Assembly: GCA_016342755.1 (NCBI GenBank)
Contig: JAEINS010000009.1
Location: 62,001-126,000, forward strand
Source: Melioribacteraceae bacterium
GTDB lineage: Bacteria > Bacteroidota > Ignavibacteria > Ignavibacteriales > Melioribacteraceae
Length of the DNA stretch: 64,000 nucleotides
Direction: 5' to 3'
The position numbers and the translations under genes are program-made. The notes under the pieces are model-generated. The model searched no databases and was not told the origin of the DNA. It saw nothing but the letters and a program-made list of their open reading frames with translations. Positions 1 through 8,745 of the stretch are shown here, one piece after another. The stretch's first letter is position 1. Every line of letters starts with the position of its first letter.

Positions 1-1497
1 TCCTTGTTCACCGGCTCTTGCGGCTTCAATTGCTGCATTAAGAGCTAATAAATTTGTCTGGTCAGCAATATCATCAATCACCTGGGTTATTTCACCAATC
101 TGCTCAGTTTTAGTAGTTAACGAAGCAACTACTGTTCCTGTTCTTTCAGTGGCGTTCGATATTTTCTCCATTCCGGCTTTATTGTCTTTTACCTTTTTCA
201 TTCCTTCGGCAGCCTGAGAATTTGCTTCTTCTGCCGAAGTTGCCGCATTAATTGCATTCTGCGATGTTTCAATAATAGTTTTTATCATTTGTTCTACTGC
301 CGAAGCAACTTCGTGTGTCTGTGAACTTTGCTCCTGTGCTCCTGCCGCCATTTCTTCGGTACTTGCCGATATCTGACTGCTTGAACTCGCAATTGCCTGA
401 ATTGCATCGTTCACGGATCTTATCATTTTATGTATTCTTGTTACGGCATTATTAAACCCTGAATAAAGTTTACCAATATCATCATCTTCTTTTACATCAA
501 GTAAAACTGTTAAATCTCCGTCCGAAAATTTATTCATTTCGCCTAATATTATTTCCACTGAATGGGATAAATATTTTTGATTTTCTTCAGCCAGAGATTT
601 TGCCGCTTCCGATTCCTGAGCTAATCGATTTGCTTCTTCACTTTTTTTATTCACTTCATCAATAGAAGCCTTAATATTAACAACCATTTTATTAAAAGCC
701 TTAGCTATTAAACCCAGTTCATTATTTCCAGTTATATTAACATTAACCTCAACATCTCCATCCGCTACTTTTTGAGCGGCTTCGGCAAGAAGTTTCACTT
801 TCCTGGATATACCAAGAGCAATAAATCCGCCAATTATTAAACCAACAATTACGGTAATTATTAAATGTATTTGCACATTTGTTCTAATAGCGGAAACCAG
901 AACTTCAACATCATCAACATAAATACCGCTTCCAACAATCCAGCCCCACTTATCGAATAATTTAACAAAAGATATTTTGGGAACAGGCTTTTCACTTCCT
1001 GCTTTGGCCCACATATAATCTACATATCCTTCGCCGCCGGTTTTAACAACTTCACACATTTCAATAAACAAATATTTCCCGTTGGGATCTTTATTTTTGC
1101 GTAATGATTTTCCATCCAACTCCGCTTTTATCGGATGCATCACCATTTCTACATCTGTATTATGTATCCAAAAATAATTGCTTTTATCATAACGTAATCC
1201 TTTTATATCTCGTTTAGCTAAATCTTTGGCTTCCTCTTCGGTAATTTTTCCTTCAATGGCTATTTTATCGTATAGTTCAATTATACTATACGCAGTCTCA
1301 ACTAAATGCCTGGTTTCAGCTTTTTTATCCTCATAAAGAGAAGCTTTTACTTCCGGAAGTAAACTAAAAAAAGCATAGGTTAGAAACATTACTAAAAGAA
1401 CAAATACCAGAAGAATAATCTTAGGAAAGACATTCCAATCGGAAAAATTTATTATTTTTTTTACACTATATATTTTAGTCTGATTTGAGTTGTTCAT
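1..1497 (-). CDS. Methyl-accepting chemotaxis protein (C-terminus cut by window edge)
   Basis: Transmembrane chemoreceptor that passes ligand signals to CheA/CheW. I read it directly on the minus strand from ATG at 1497, which has a good ribosome site (AGGAG) just upstream. It has a membrane segment at about residues 20-43, a periplasmic Cache-type sensor (about 45-200; contains WIHN and GWIVGSGIYVDD, typical of sCache_2), and a second membrane segment at about 205-228. A HAMP domain follows (about 225-275), then a second HAMP-like repeat (about 310-360), then the signalling coiled coil. The reading frame is still open at position 1 and stops inside the conserved hairpin tip (EAARAGEQG), so the C-terminal half of the signalling domain is outside the window. 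No other chemotaxis gene is nearby. The ligand is unknown. Confidence 0.93.
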   Translation of the reverse strand, partial: MNNSNQTKIYSVKKIINFSDWNVFPKIILLVFVLLVMFLTYAFFSLLPEVKASLYEDKKAETRHLVETAYSIIELYDKIAIEGKITEEEAKDLAKRDIKGLRYDKSNYFWIHNTDVEMVMHPIKAELDGKSLRKNKDPNGKYLFIEMCEVVKTGGEGYVDYMWAKAGSEKPVPKISFVKLFDKWGWIVGSGIYVDDVEVLVSAIRTNVQIHLIITVIVGLIIGGFIALGISRKVKLLAEAAQKVADGDVEVNVNITGNNELGLIAKAFNKMVVNIKASIDEVNKKSEEANRLAQESEAAKSLAEENQKYLSHSVEIILGEMNKFSDGDLTVLLDVKEDDDIGKLYSGFNNAVTRIHKMIRSVNDAIQAIASSSSQISASTEEMAAGAQEQSSQTHEVASAVEQMIKTIIETSQNAINAATSAEEANSQAAEGMKKVKDNKAGMEKISNATERTGTVVASLTTKTEQIGEITQVIDDIADQTNLLALNAAIEAARAGEQG

Positions 1498-1731
1498 TAT
1501 TAACTCCTAATCGATAATATCTGAAATTTTTGAATTATTTCTTTCTGTAAAGAAAATCTAAGGTTTTAATTACTTAACAATACATAAGAAATATATTTTT
1601 TGATACTTAATAAGCAAACCACCATATTGGTAATTAATAACGTATTAAATAAGTGCTGCGATGAATAATCGGATAATATTTACTTTTTTAAAGAAAATAT
1701 CTTTTAAAAAAACAAAAATCAAATTAATAAT

Positions 1732-3243
1732 TTAGAGGTGTTTTAGCTGCCTCTTGTTTATGTTTTGCAATTCCCGTTTTTTTATATCGGGTACAAACGA
1801 AGCATATTCTTTTAGGAAAGCAGGTATTCTTCTTCCGTAAATTTTTAGCAAATCTTCAACAATAGTATCGGCAATTTCTTTTTTATCAAGTTTTAAAACT
1901 TCCGTTAAATAATTAAAAAGCAATTCAGACATTCTATTTAAAGAAATCTGCCAGGTCGATTCCGTTTCACTATAAAGCCATTCAGAAAAATTGTAGAATG
2001 ATCGGAATATTTCATTTTTATTCCATAAAAACTTAATAGTTTTATTAAAATTGCCCGAGTTATAAGTAATATCCCAAAACCTGGCGAATCTTTTCATCTT
2101 CTGCATTTCGTTAAAGGAAATCAGATTATTTTGAAGAATATCATACGGCGGTTCATCGGAATAAATCATTCCAAATTTCACATCATGCCGCGATATATCT
2201 GTACCGGAAAGTTTTTTTAGAACACCAAGCTGTATTTCAGAACTTGTTAATGAAGCCAATAAATTTAAGTTTGCTCCAAAACTTTCTACTGTCTCGCCGG
2301 GAAGTCCTATAATTAAATCAACATGCAAATGAGCATTTGTTTCGGTTTCTAAAAAATGTAAATTTTCTTTTATCTTTTTAAAGTTCAGTTTCCTGCTTAT
2401 ATTCTCTCCGGTTTCGGCATTAAGAGTTTGTATCCCGACTTCTAATTGTAATGATGCCGGCGGAAACATTTTGATTTTCTCTTTTAAACTTTCCGGAAAA
2501 TATTCCGGGATCATTTCGAAATGAAGCAGATAAGGCGGAGTTTTTTCCAGGAAAAAATCCATGATCTTAGTTGTTGTTTTAATATCCAGATTAAAAGTCC
2601 TATCAACAAACTTAAATTTACGGGTTCCGCGTTCCCATAAAATTTCCATTTCAGATAAAAATTGATCCACATTAAATTTACGAACAGCCTTGTCTATTGA
2701 AGATAAACAGAACTCGCATGTAAACGGACAACCGCGCGAGGCTTCAACATATATAACACGATTCTGAATATCATGTTCAGTATAATATTTATATGGAAAT
2801 TCCAGCTTCGAAACATCAGGAATCGTAGCTTTAATAATCCTTTCTGAAGGAAGTTTATTACTTAAAATTGCGCTGCATAAATGATAAAATGTTTCTTCAC
2901 CTTCGCCCTGAACAATGTAATCAGCCAGATCAAAATTAACTCTGTGTGGAAGATGACTTGCTTCAGGACCGCCTAATACAATAATTGTTGTGGGAGATAC
3001 TTTTTTCAAAAGAGCAATAAGTTTTTGAACTTCCGATGCATTCCAGATATAAACGCTAATTCCAATAATTTCCGGATTTGATTTCAGTATCTTTTCCGCC
3101 ATATCCGAAATCTTTCCGTTTATCTCAAACTCATTAATTACCGTTAATTCTTTCAGTTCCTTCAGATTAGCGTATAAATATCTTAATCCGATTGCCGAAT
3201 GGGTATAACGGGCATTTAATGCTGTAAGTACAATTTTTATCAC
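1732..3243 (-). CDS. B12-binding domain radical SAM protein (DUF4080 type)
   Basis: 503 aa. The N-terminal about 140 residues look like a cobalamin-binding Rossmann domain (GGPEASHLP, then a VQGEGEE motif). A radical SAM core follows with the iron-sulfur cluster motif CPFTCEFC (C172, C176, C179: CxxxCxxC) and the downstream GLPGET element. The C-terminal about 130 residues fit the DUF4080 extension often found on this subfamily. These enzymes reductively cleave S-adenosylmethionine, and many B12 members methylate unreactive carbons or act in cofactor or lipid modification. The substrate of this one cannot be read from sequence. It is a single gene on the minus strand, with no obvious partner. 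The family call is firm and the function open. Confidence 0.88.
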   Translation of the reverse strand: MIKIVLTALNARYTHSAIGLRYLYANLKELKELTVINEFEINGKISDMAEKILKSNPEIIGISVYIWNASEVQKLIALLKKVSPTTIIVLGGPEASHLPHRVNFDLADYIVQGEGEETFYHLCSAILSNKLPSERIIKATIPDVSKLEFPYKYYTEHDIQNRVIYVEASRGCPFTCEFCLSSIDKAVRKFNVDQFLSEMEILWERGTRKFKFVDRTFNLDIKTTTKIMDFFLEKTPPYLLHFEMIPEYFPESLKEKIKMFPPASLQLEVGIQTLNAETGENISRKLNFKKIKENLHFLETETNAHLHVDLIIGLPGETVESFGANLNLLASLTSSEIQLGVLKKLSGTDISRHDVKFGMIYSDEPPYDILQNNLISFNEMQKMKRFARFWDITYNSGNFNKTIKFLWNKNEIFRSFYNFSEWLYSETESTWQISLNRMSELLFNYLTEVLKLDKKEIADTIVEDLLKIYGRRIPAFLKEYASFVPDIKKRELQNINKRQLKHL

Positions 3244-3318
3244 TTAGATCACTTTCTGTTTTATACTAAAATTTTCTAACGCTAAATATATGCAAATTTG
3301 AGAAGTGAATTATAAATC

Positions 3319-4113
3319 TTAAAGAGCTAACTTTCTTCTTCTTTCATCGCATGGCTGGCAGGTATTACGGGGACAGAGTAATTTATCCTGATAATTCTTA
3401 AAAAATAAAAGTCCCGACTTATACAAAGTATCTACTGATAACAGATAATAACTGAAAGAATTAATTCTGTTACGATGAATTAAGTTTAATGATAAAAGGT
3501 ACTTTTCAAAGTTTACAAAAGGCTTTCCACATCCGGGAATTTCTTGCAGTTTTTGTAATCCATCATTAGAAACACCAATAGGCAGAACCTGCAGGTGATC
3601 CCAGGGAGAAACATTACTCCAGGGTACTTTAACAATCGATTCTAAATAATGCCCGTAGGATAACGCTCTAAAGTCAGTTCCAAGAAGTAATATATAAGAG
3701 TTCTCAGTACTTGTCATCCAGTCAGGAACACTTCCGCCGCCGAGCGGACTTACAGGAGAATTGTCCGAATAAACAGAATCCCTAATATTACCCCATAACG
3801 CGAATGAATGTGTTGGAGAAGAAGTTCTTATTACACCGGAGCGTGTTCTAAAAATGTCAGTTAACATTCCAACTTTACTTTCAGAGTTTTCTTTATTAAA
3901 CGCTATTGATTTACCCAGCGATTTTTTGAAGTTATAAGTAAAAGTCGGCATTATTAAACTGCCTTCATTGGTCAAATTCTTTTTCAGCTCATCAATAAAA
4001 TTAATTGCCCAAAAATCCGGTATTATTTTCTGAATTTGTTTTATGCTGGAATGAACCATTAAGTGCATCCCGGCTTTAATGCCGAGTATATTTATAAATT
4101 CCTTTATTTCCAT
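3319..4113 (-). CDS. AAC(3)-family N-acetyltransferase
   Basis: About 264 aa, matching the Antibiotic_NAT (aminoglycoside 3-N-acetyltransferase/YokD) fold. Family hallmarks are MVHSSIK near the N-terminus, GSLIMPTFTYNF, the RTSSPTHSFALWG segment with the catalytic-region His, SPLGGGSVPDWM, and ILLLGTD...HYLE. Members acetylate amino groups using acetyl-CoA; many chromosomal homologues do not confer antibiotic resistance and act on sugars or unknown amines. A GTG two codons upstream (4119) is possible, but ATG at 4113 gives the usual family start. A Cys-rich tail (CPRNTCQPCDERR) at the C-terminus is unusual and could bind metal. Calling it a resistance gene would be speculation. Confidence 0.85.
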   Translation of the reverse strand: MEIKEFINILGIKAGMHLMVHSSIKQIQKIIPDFWAINFIDELKKNLTNEGSLIMPTFTYNFKKSLGKSIAFNKENSESKVGMLTDIFRTRSGVIRTSSPTHSFALWGNIRDSVYSDNSPVSPLGGGSVPDWMTSTENSYILLLGTDFRALSYGHYLESIVKVPWSNVSPWDHLQVLPIGVSNDGLQKLQEIPGCGKPFVNFEKYLLSLNLIHRNRINSFSYYLLSVDTLYKSGLLFFKNYQDKLLCPRNTCQPCDERRRKLAL

Positions 4114-4259
4114 TTGCACAAAATATATAATTAATAAATTGCTCGTATTTAAAATTATTGCTACTTTTTATAATAGAAGTTGAGTCGCAACTTTGATATC
4201 TATTCTAAAAACTTACTTGTTGTTATTACAAATCTGTTAAATGATAAAAGTTGTATAAC

Positions 4260-4721
4260 ATGGCAATAAAAATCAGATCCAATTTGTTAAGTTACAGTAA
4301 TTTTACTAAAATATTATTAGTGTTCCTAATCTATTTACCTTTACTTGTTCAGGCAGTTGATGAAGGAGGCAGCAAAACCAAGTTCATATTTTTCATTTTA
4401 TTTGCAAGTCTTCACTTCTCACTTTTGTTGTCATCAAAAACAATACACTTCTTATCAATTTTTATGTTTCCTATATCAGTTATATTTACTGCATATTATA
4501 TAACTACAGGCTTGTCTGAAGTTCAATATATGTTATTAGTTGTTATTTATGATACAGATTACCATGAAGCGTTAGAGTTTTTATCCGCACCAAAAATATT
4601 CCAAATTACTATGGGTGCTTTTATTATTTTTAGTATTTTTATCATTTCGTTAGTTAAAGAAATAATAAAAAAGGAAAAAACAGCATCTGCTGATATAAAA
4701 AAATTCCAGTACTTATTATAG
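4260..4721 (+). CDS. Phosphoethanolamine-transferase-like protein, N-terminal membrane part (frameshifted)
   Basis: Starts at ATG 4260; a TTG three codons upstream is also open. It encodes about 153 aa with roughly four hydrophobic helices, as in the N-terminal membrane domain of EptA/CptA-type phosphoethanolamine transferases. It ends at TAG 4719-4721, a few codons after the A7 run at 4697-4703. Moving to the -1 frame at that run continues smoothly into another hydrophobic helix (IPVLIIASISGIVFLGIFGK) and then the sulfatase-fold catalytic domain encoded to 5881. The joined product would be about 540 aa, the usual length for this family. I therefore treat 4260-5881 as one gene interrupted by a frameshift. 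The cause could be assembly error, mutation or programmed slippage. Confidence 0.75.
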   Translation: MAIKIRSNLLSYSNFTKILLVFLIYLPLLVQAVDEGGSKTKFIFFILFASLHFSLLLSSKTIHFLSIFMFPISVIFTAYYITTGLSEVQYMLLVVIYDTDYHEALEFLSAPKIFQITMGAFIIFSIFIISLVKEIIKKEKTASADIKKFQYLL

Positions 4722-4737
4722 CATCAATTTCTGGAAT
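4697..4737 (+). other. Candidate -1 frameshift site: A_AAA_AAA heptamer with inverted repeat
   Basis: In the upstream reading frame the codons are ATA AAA AAA, so positions 4697-4703 form the canonical slippery heptamer A AAA AAA. Re-reading the last A puts the ribosome in the frame of the downstream catalytic domain. A perfect 7-bp inverted repeat (ATTCCAG 4703-4709, CTGGAAT 4731-4737) begins directly at the heptamer, closer than the usual 5-9 nt for a stimulatory stem. The zero-frame stop lies at 4719-4721. A homopolymer indel in the assembly explains the frame change equally well. Confidence 0.45.
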
Positions 4738-4744
4738 AGTTTTT

Positions 4745-5881
4745 TTGGGAATATTCGGTAAAGATTTTAGGGATGAATACCCTTATAAAATAATAAGTAG
4801 TTTTATATCGAAACATGCCGACTACAAAGAAAACTTTCACCAATCACACACACAATATTTGAATTTAAAGTACAAATTTGAAGGGCATATTGATTCTCCA
4901 AAAGATGTTCCGGAAACCATAATTCTCATAATTGGCGAAGCGGCAAGAAGATCTTCAATGTCGCTGTATGGATATTCTAGAAAAACAACTCCTCTATTAG
5001 ATTCGCTAAGTGCTAATAACAACCATAACTTTGCACTATTCAATAACTGTTACTCTGCATCTCCATTTACAAGGCTTTCTGTTCCATCTATGTTATCAAC
5101 TTCAAATACTAAAGACTGGTATACATTAAATACAAAACCAGATATTTTTAGAATTTTTAAAGCTGCCGGTTATCATATATCGTTTATATCGAATCAAAGT
5201 AACTTAAGCTTTAACGATGTTGATATTTCTGTGCTTTTAAAAAGCTCAGACAAAATAGTTTACTTACGGAAAAAGAAATATTTGCATGATGAAAAATTAT
5301 TACCTTATGTATTTGAAAGCATTAACTCTACCGCTACAAAAAAACTTATAATTGTTCATCTAAGAGGAAGTCATTATGAATATACAAAATCTTACCCAGA
5401 AGAGTTTACTCATTGGAAAGGAAATAACCTTGTTGATGCTTATGATAACAGCATCAGATATTCTGATAATGTTATTGGTAAAATAACGGATGAAATTTTT
5501 AAGTCAGAAGATAATATTAGTATAATATACTTATCAGATCACGGTGAAAATCTAAATGACTTCTGCGATTTCAATTTTGGACATGGAGCAAAAAACTTCA
5601 CAAGGTTTGAACTTGAAATACCACTTGTATTTATTTTTAATAAAAGGTTTCAAGAAACTAAAAGTTCTAAAATAGAAACTATGTTTAAATATTCCTCTTG
5701 TTTAATTTCACACGATAACCTTTCTCATACAATCCTTGGTCTAGCAGATATTTATGACAAGAACTATTACAATAAAAAATATGATCTTTGTTCACAATAT
5801 TTTTGTGTAAATGATATTTATGTAATGGATAAGAAACTTAAAATTTATCCTCTAAATGAAATTCAGTTTCAGAAGAAATAA
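4745..5881 (+). CDS. Phosphoethanolamine-transferase-like protein, C-terminal sulfatase-fold part (frameshifted)
   Basis: Catalytic domain of an EptA/CptA-like alkaline-phosphatase-superfamily enzyme, which transfers phosphoethanolamine to lipid A or other surface glycans at the outer face of the inner membrane. Hallmarks are IIGEAARRSSMSLYGYSRKTTP with the metal-ligand Glu, the segment FTRLSVPSMLS around the usual Thr nucleophile, HLRGSHYEY, and the metal-binding motif YLSDHGEN. The nominal TTG start at 4745 lies in the middle of a membrane helix that continues upstream in the same frame to 4703, so it is probably not the true start. Translation would come from 4260 by a -1 shift. If no shift occurs, this domain lacks its membrane anchor and the gene is dead. 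Confidence 0.75.
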   Translation: MGIFGKDFRDEYPYKIISSFISKHADYKENFHQSHTQYLNLKYKFEGHIDSPKDVPETIILIIGEAARRSSMSLYGYSRKTTPLLDSLSANNNHNFALFNNCYSASPFTRLSVPSMLSTSNTKDWYTLNTKPDIFRIFKAAGYHISFISNQSNLSFNDVDISVLLKSSDKIVYLRKKKYLHDEKLLPYVFESINSTATKKLIIVHLRGSHYEYTKSYPEEFTHWKGNNLVDAYDNSIRYSDNVIGKITDEIFKSEDNISIIYLSDHGENLNDFCDFNFGHGAKNFTRFELEIPLVFIFNKRFQETKSSKIETMFKYSSCLISHDNLSHTILGLADIYDKNYYNKKYDLCSQYFCVNDIYVMDKKLKIYPLNEIQFQKK

Positions 5882-6027
5882 ATCTTTAAATATAAGAACT
5901 CTATACTTCCAATCTCAAATTTGCATTCTCTTTCCCATTTAGATATTTTACAAAGTAACATTATTATATAAAGGCTTCTAAGTTCCGAGACCATTTTTTT
6001 TATTACAGATCTAAGGATTCACAATTG

Positions 6028-7203
6028 ATGGAAACCACTTTAGCACTACTTATAATTGCACTTATATTAGGAATAGGTGATTATATATCAGTAAAAACAA
6101 AAGCTATTTTTTCAATGATGTTTGTTTCCGGTCTTTTGTTTCTTGTCGGCTTTTGGTTCATAATACCCAAAACACTTTTTGAAGATGCCCATATAATGAG
6201 CTTTGCAATGGCAACCGTTCCAATGCTGTTAGTTTACATGGGGACTTTGATGAAGCTCGAAGATTTGAAAAATGAATGGAAAACATTAGTGATTGCATTA
6301 TCTTCAATAGTTGCCGTAGCATTAATTTTATTTTTTGCCGCGTCGCCAATTATTGGCAAACAATATTCAGTTGCAGCCACGGGTCCGGTTTCCGGCGGAG
6401 TTGTTTCAACTTTAATAATGCAGGAAGCGGCTAATAATAAAGGATTAGAAACTGCGGCTGTATTTGCCACGTTATTACTGGTACTTCAGACATTTATTGG
6501 TCTGCCAATCGCGTCAATATGTGTTTCCAGTGAGGCTAAAAAATTAGCGGCTGGTTTTAGAAACGGAAACAGAGTTAAACAGGATAATAAAAAATCTGAT
6601 CCCGAATCCGAAAAAAAATGGTTCAGACTTCCGCCGCTTTCTAAAAAATACCAGACACCTTTTATACTTCTGCTAAAAACTATAATAGTTGCCTGGTTAG
6701 CAATTTATACTGCTGATTTGTTAAACGGAATTATAAACAAATATGTTCTGGCATTAATATTTGGAATAATATTTTACGAATTAGGATTTTTAGAAAACAG
6801 GATACTGGATAAAGCAAACTCAGCCGGAATTATCATTTTTGCGTTAATGATTCCTGTATTTGAAAGTCTGCCTAAAGCAACCCCGGATATAATAATTACT
6901 TTAATACTGCCAATAATTATAGTTTTTCTTTTTTCGGTTATAGCAATTGCCGTAATTTCTTTCTTGTTGGGAAAAATATTAGGTTATTCCTGGCAGTTAT
7001 CACTAGCTATAGGAGTTACATGTTTAATAGGTTTTCCGGGAACATTTATAATTTCTGAAGAAGTTGCGGATGCTGTTTCGGAAAATGAAGAAGAACGTGA
7101 TTATATTTCGAGTATAATACTGCCTAAAATGCTGGTTGGCGGATTTGCAACGGTAACAATTGGTTCTGTATTTGTTGCTTCGTTTATGGTTAATTATTTA
7201 TAA
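6028..7203 (+). CDS. Polytopic membrane transporter of unclear substrate
   Basis: 391 aa with about ten hydrophobic segments and a short charged loop near residues 175-210. A glycine-rich stretch (GPVSGGVVSTLIMQEAA) sits at the position of substrate/ion-binding loops, and a second Gly/Pro motif (LIGFPGTFIISEEVAD) lies in the C-terminal half. The overall look is that of sodium-coupled organic anion carriers (GltS or KdgT-like), but I cannot place it in one family. ATG at 6028 follows AAGGA at 6013-6017; a TTG one codon earlier is also in frame. It is a lone gene, closed by the hairpin at 7213-7261. Confidence 0.6.
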   Translation: METTLALLIIALILGIGDYISVKTKAIFSMMFVSGLLFLVGFWFIIPKTLFEDAHIMSFAMATVPMLLVYMGTLMKLEDLKNEWKTLVIALSSIVAVALILFFAASPIIGKQYSVAATGPVSGGVVSTLIMQEAANNKGLETAAVFATLLLVLQTFIGLPIASICVSSEAKKLAAGFRNGNRVKQDNKKSDPESEKKWFRLPPLSKKYQTPFILLLKTIIVAWLAIYTADLLNGIINKYVLALIFGIIFYELGFLENRILDKANSAGIIIFALMIPVFESLPKATPDIIITLILPIIIVFLFSVIAIAVISFLLGKILGYSWQLSLAIGVTCLIGFPGTFIISEEVADAVSENEEERDYISSIILPKMLVGGFATVTIGSVFVASFMVNYL

Positions 7204-7212
7204 AAAATTTAA

Positions 7213-7261
7213 GCTTGTTCGGGGAATAAAGGATTTTAATTCTTTATAAATCCCGACAAGC
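7213..7261. terminator. Hairpin between convergent genes
   Basis: GCTTGTTCGGG pairs with CCCGACAAGC with one bulge, and an inner AATAAAG/CTTTAT stem continues it. It lies between the transporter stop (7203) and the convergent regulator stop (7280), so it can serve both directions. Confidence 0.6.
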
Positions 7262-7279
7262 ATTACTAATATATTATTT

Positions 7280-8734
7280 CTACTTTAATCCTAACTCTTT
7301 GCACATTCTGTAAAAATTTGACGGCGCTAAACCAAGTTTATCGGCGGCATTAGAGTCTGAACCGGAAATACTTCTTACATACTTAAAATATTTCGATCTA
7401 AAAATTCTTTCCATATCTCTTAAGGGCATAACATTTCCAAAATCCATATTCTCAAATTTTTCTACATCGTTTTGCTGACTATTATTTCTAAGTATCATAG
7501 GATTATTTAAAACACCGGCTGTAATTTTTCCATCCGAATTTAGAATTAATCTCTGAACAACATTACGCAGTTCACGAACATTTCCGGACCATTTATAATT
7601 CATCAGTATTTCTTTGGCGTCATCATCAATAGCAGGGCATTCAAGCTCCATATCTATGCTGTAATAATTAAGAAAATGATCAATAAGCTGAAGTATATCT
7701 TTTCCCCTCTGATTAAGTCCCACTATATCTATTGGAAGTACATTTAATCTATAAAACAGATCTTCTCTAAAATTTTTGTTATCAACTTCGGCCTGCAGAT
7801 TTTTATTTGTCGCGGCAATAATTCTTACATCAACAGAAATCTTTTTTGTTCTGCCAATCTTTTCAATTTCCCCTTCCTGAATTACCCTTAATAGCTTTAC
7901 CTGCGCTGATAATGGAAGTTCCGCAACTTCATCGAGAAAAATAGTTCCTTTATCGGCTATTTCGAACAGCCCGGCTTTACTGCCGTTTGCACCCGTGAAA
8001 GATCCTTTTTCGTAACCGAATAATTCACTTTCAATTAAATCGTGCGGTAAGCTGCCGCAATTTATAGGTACAAAGTTTTCATACTTACGTTTACTTTTTA
8101 AGTGTACATTCCAGGCTACTAATTCTTTGCCGGTTCCCGATGCCCCGTTTATAAGTATGTTTACTTCACTCTTTGCAAATTTTTCTATATTATTTTTAAG
8201 CAAAACCATTGGTTCGGAATCGCCAATAATTTTTTTAAGTTCTAGCAGATTGTCAACATTCTGTCTTAATTTACTGTCCGATTGTCTTCTATGTTTTTCT
8301 AAGCGTTTCTTTTCCCATGCATTAAAAATGCTAAGTATAAAATCAGTAGGCTGATAAATATACTCTTCAATATTGCCGGGGTATTTAGTACAATACCAAA
8401 AAGCTCCGGCTCGTATAAGTTTATTTGCAAAATCATAATCAGTAATGTTTATCGTCATTTTTGTAATCACAATTATCTGTATAAACGGATCAGCTTCTTT
8501 TATTCTTTTTATAAGCTCTTCGCCCATTAAGCCGCCGGATATCTGATAATCGAGTATAACTACGTCATAAGCATCTTTATTAATATTTAATAGTTCTAAA
8601 GCCGCTCTTCCGTTAGATACTGTATCTTTTATTTTTAAATTGGACTCGTAATAATTAACGGTATTCTTAACTCTCTGTACATCAAAATCTTCATCTTCAA
8701 TTAATAGAATATTTATATTTCTGCTAAACGCCAT
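7280..8734 (-). CDS. Sigma-54-dependent response regulator (NtrC family)
   Basis: 484 aa with three domains. The receiver (about 1-130) has acidic residues E13/D14 and phospho-acceptor D62 in VVILDYQ. The AAA+ sigma-54 interaction domain (about 165-400) has Walker A GASGTGKE, the loop ESELFGYEKGSFTGA (GSFTGA rather than GAFTGA), Walker B GTIFLDEV and sensor RIIAATN. A Fis-type helix-turn-helix forms the C-terminus (NAADKLGLAPSNFYRMCKEL). Phosphorylation should drive hexamer formation and open-complex formation by RpoN, whose gene is at 50478. It is the last gene of a three-gene operon after a solute-binding protein and a histidine kinase. Gap to the kinase is 11 nt. Its targets are not known. 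Confidence 0.93.
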   Translation of the reverse strand: MAFSRNINILLIEDEDFDVQRVKNTVNYYESNLKIKDTVSNGRAALELLNINKDAYDVVILDYQISGGLMGEELIKRIKEADPFIQIIVITKMTINITDYDFANKLIRAGAFWYCTKYPGNIEEYIYQPTDFILSIFNAWEKKRLEKHRRQSDSKLRQNVDNLLELKKIIGDSEPMVLLKNNIEKFAKSEVNILINGASGTGKELVAWNVHLKSKRKYENFVPINCGSLPHDLIESELFGYEKGSFTGANGSKAGLFEIADKGTIFLDEVAELPLSAQVKLLRVIQEGEIEKIGRTKKISVDVRIIAATNKNLQAEVDNKNFREDLFYRLNVLPIDIVGLNQRGKDILQLIDHFLNYYSIDMELECPAIDDDAKEILMNYKWSGNVRELRNVVQRLILNSDGKITAGVLNNPMILRNNSQQNDVEKFENMDFGNVMPLRDMERIFRSKYFKYVRSISGSDSNAADKLGLAPSNFYRMCKELGLK

Positions 8735-8745
8735 TATTAAGCTCC

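Noticed and set aside
3319-4113. Antibiotic resistance gene call for the AAC(3)-like protein
   Set aside because: Family membership alone does not show resistance; many chromosomal members act on other substrates and nothing mobile is nearby.
4745-5881. A stand-alone soluble sulfatase-like gene starting at TTG 4745
   Set aside because: The start lies inside a membrane helix that continues upstream in the same frame to the A7 run, and the preceding frame supplies the missing membrane domain.
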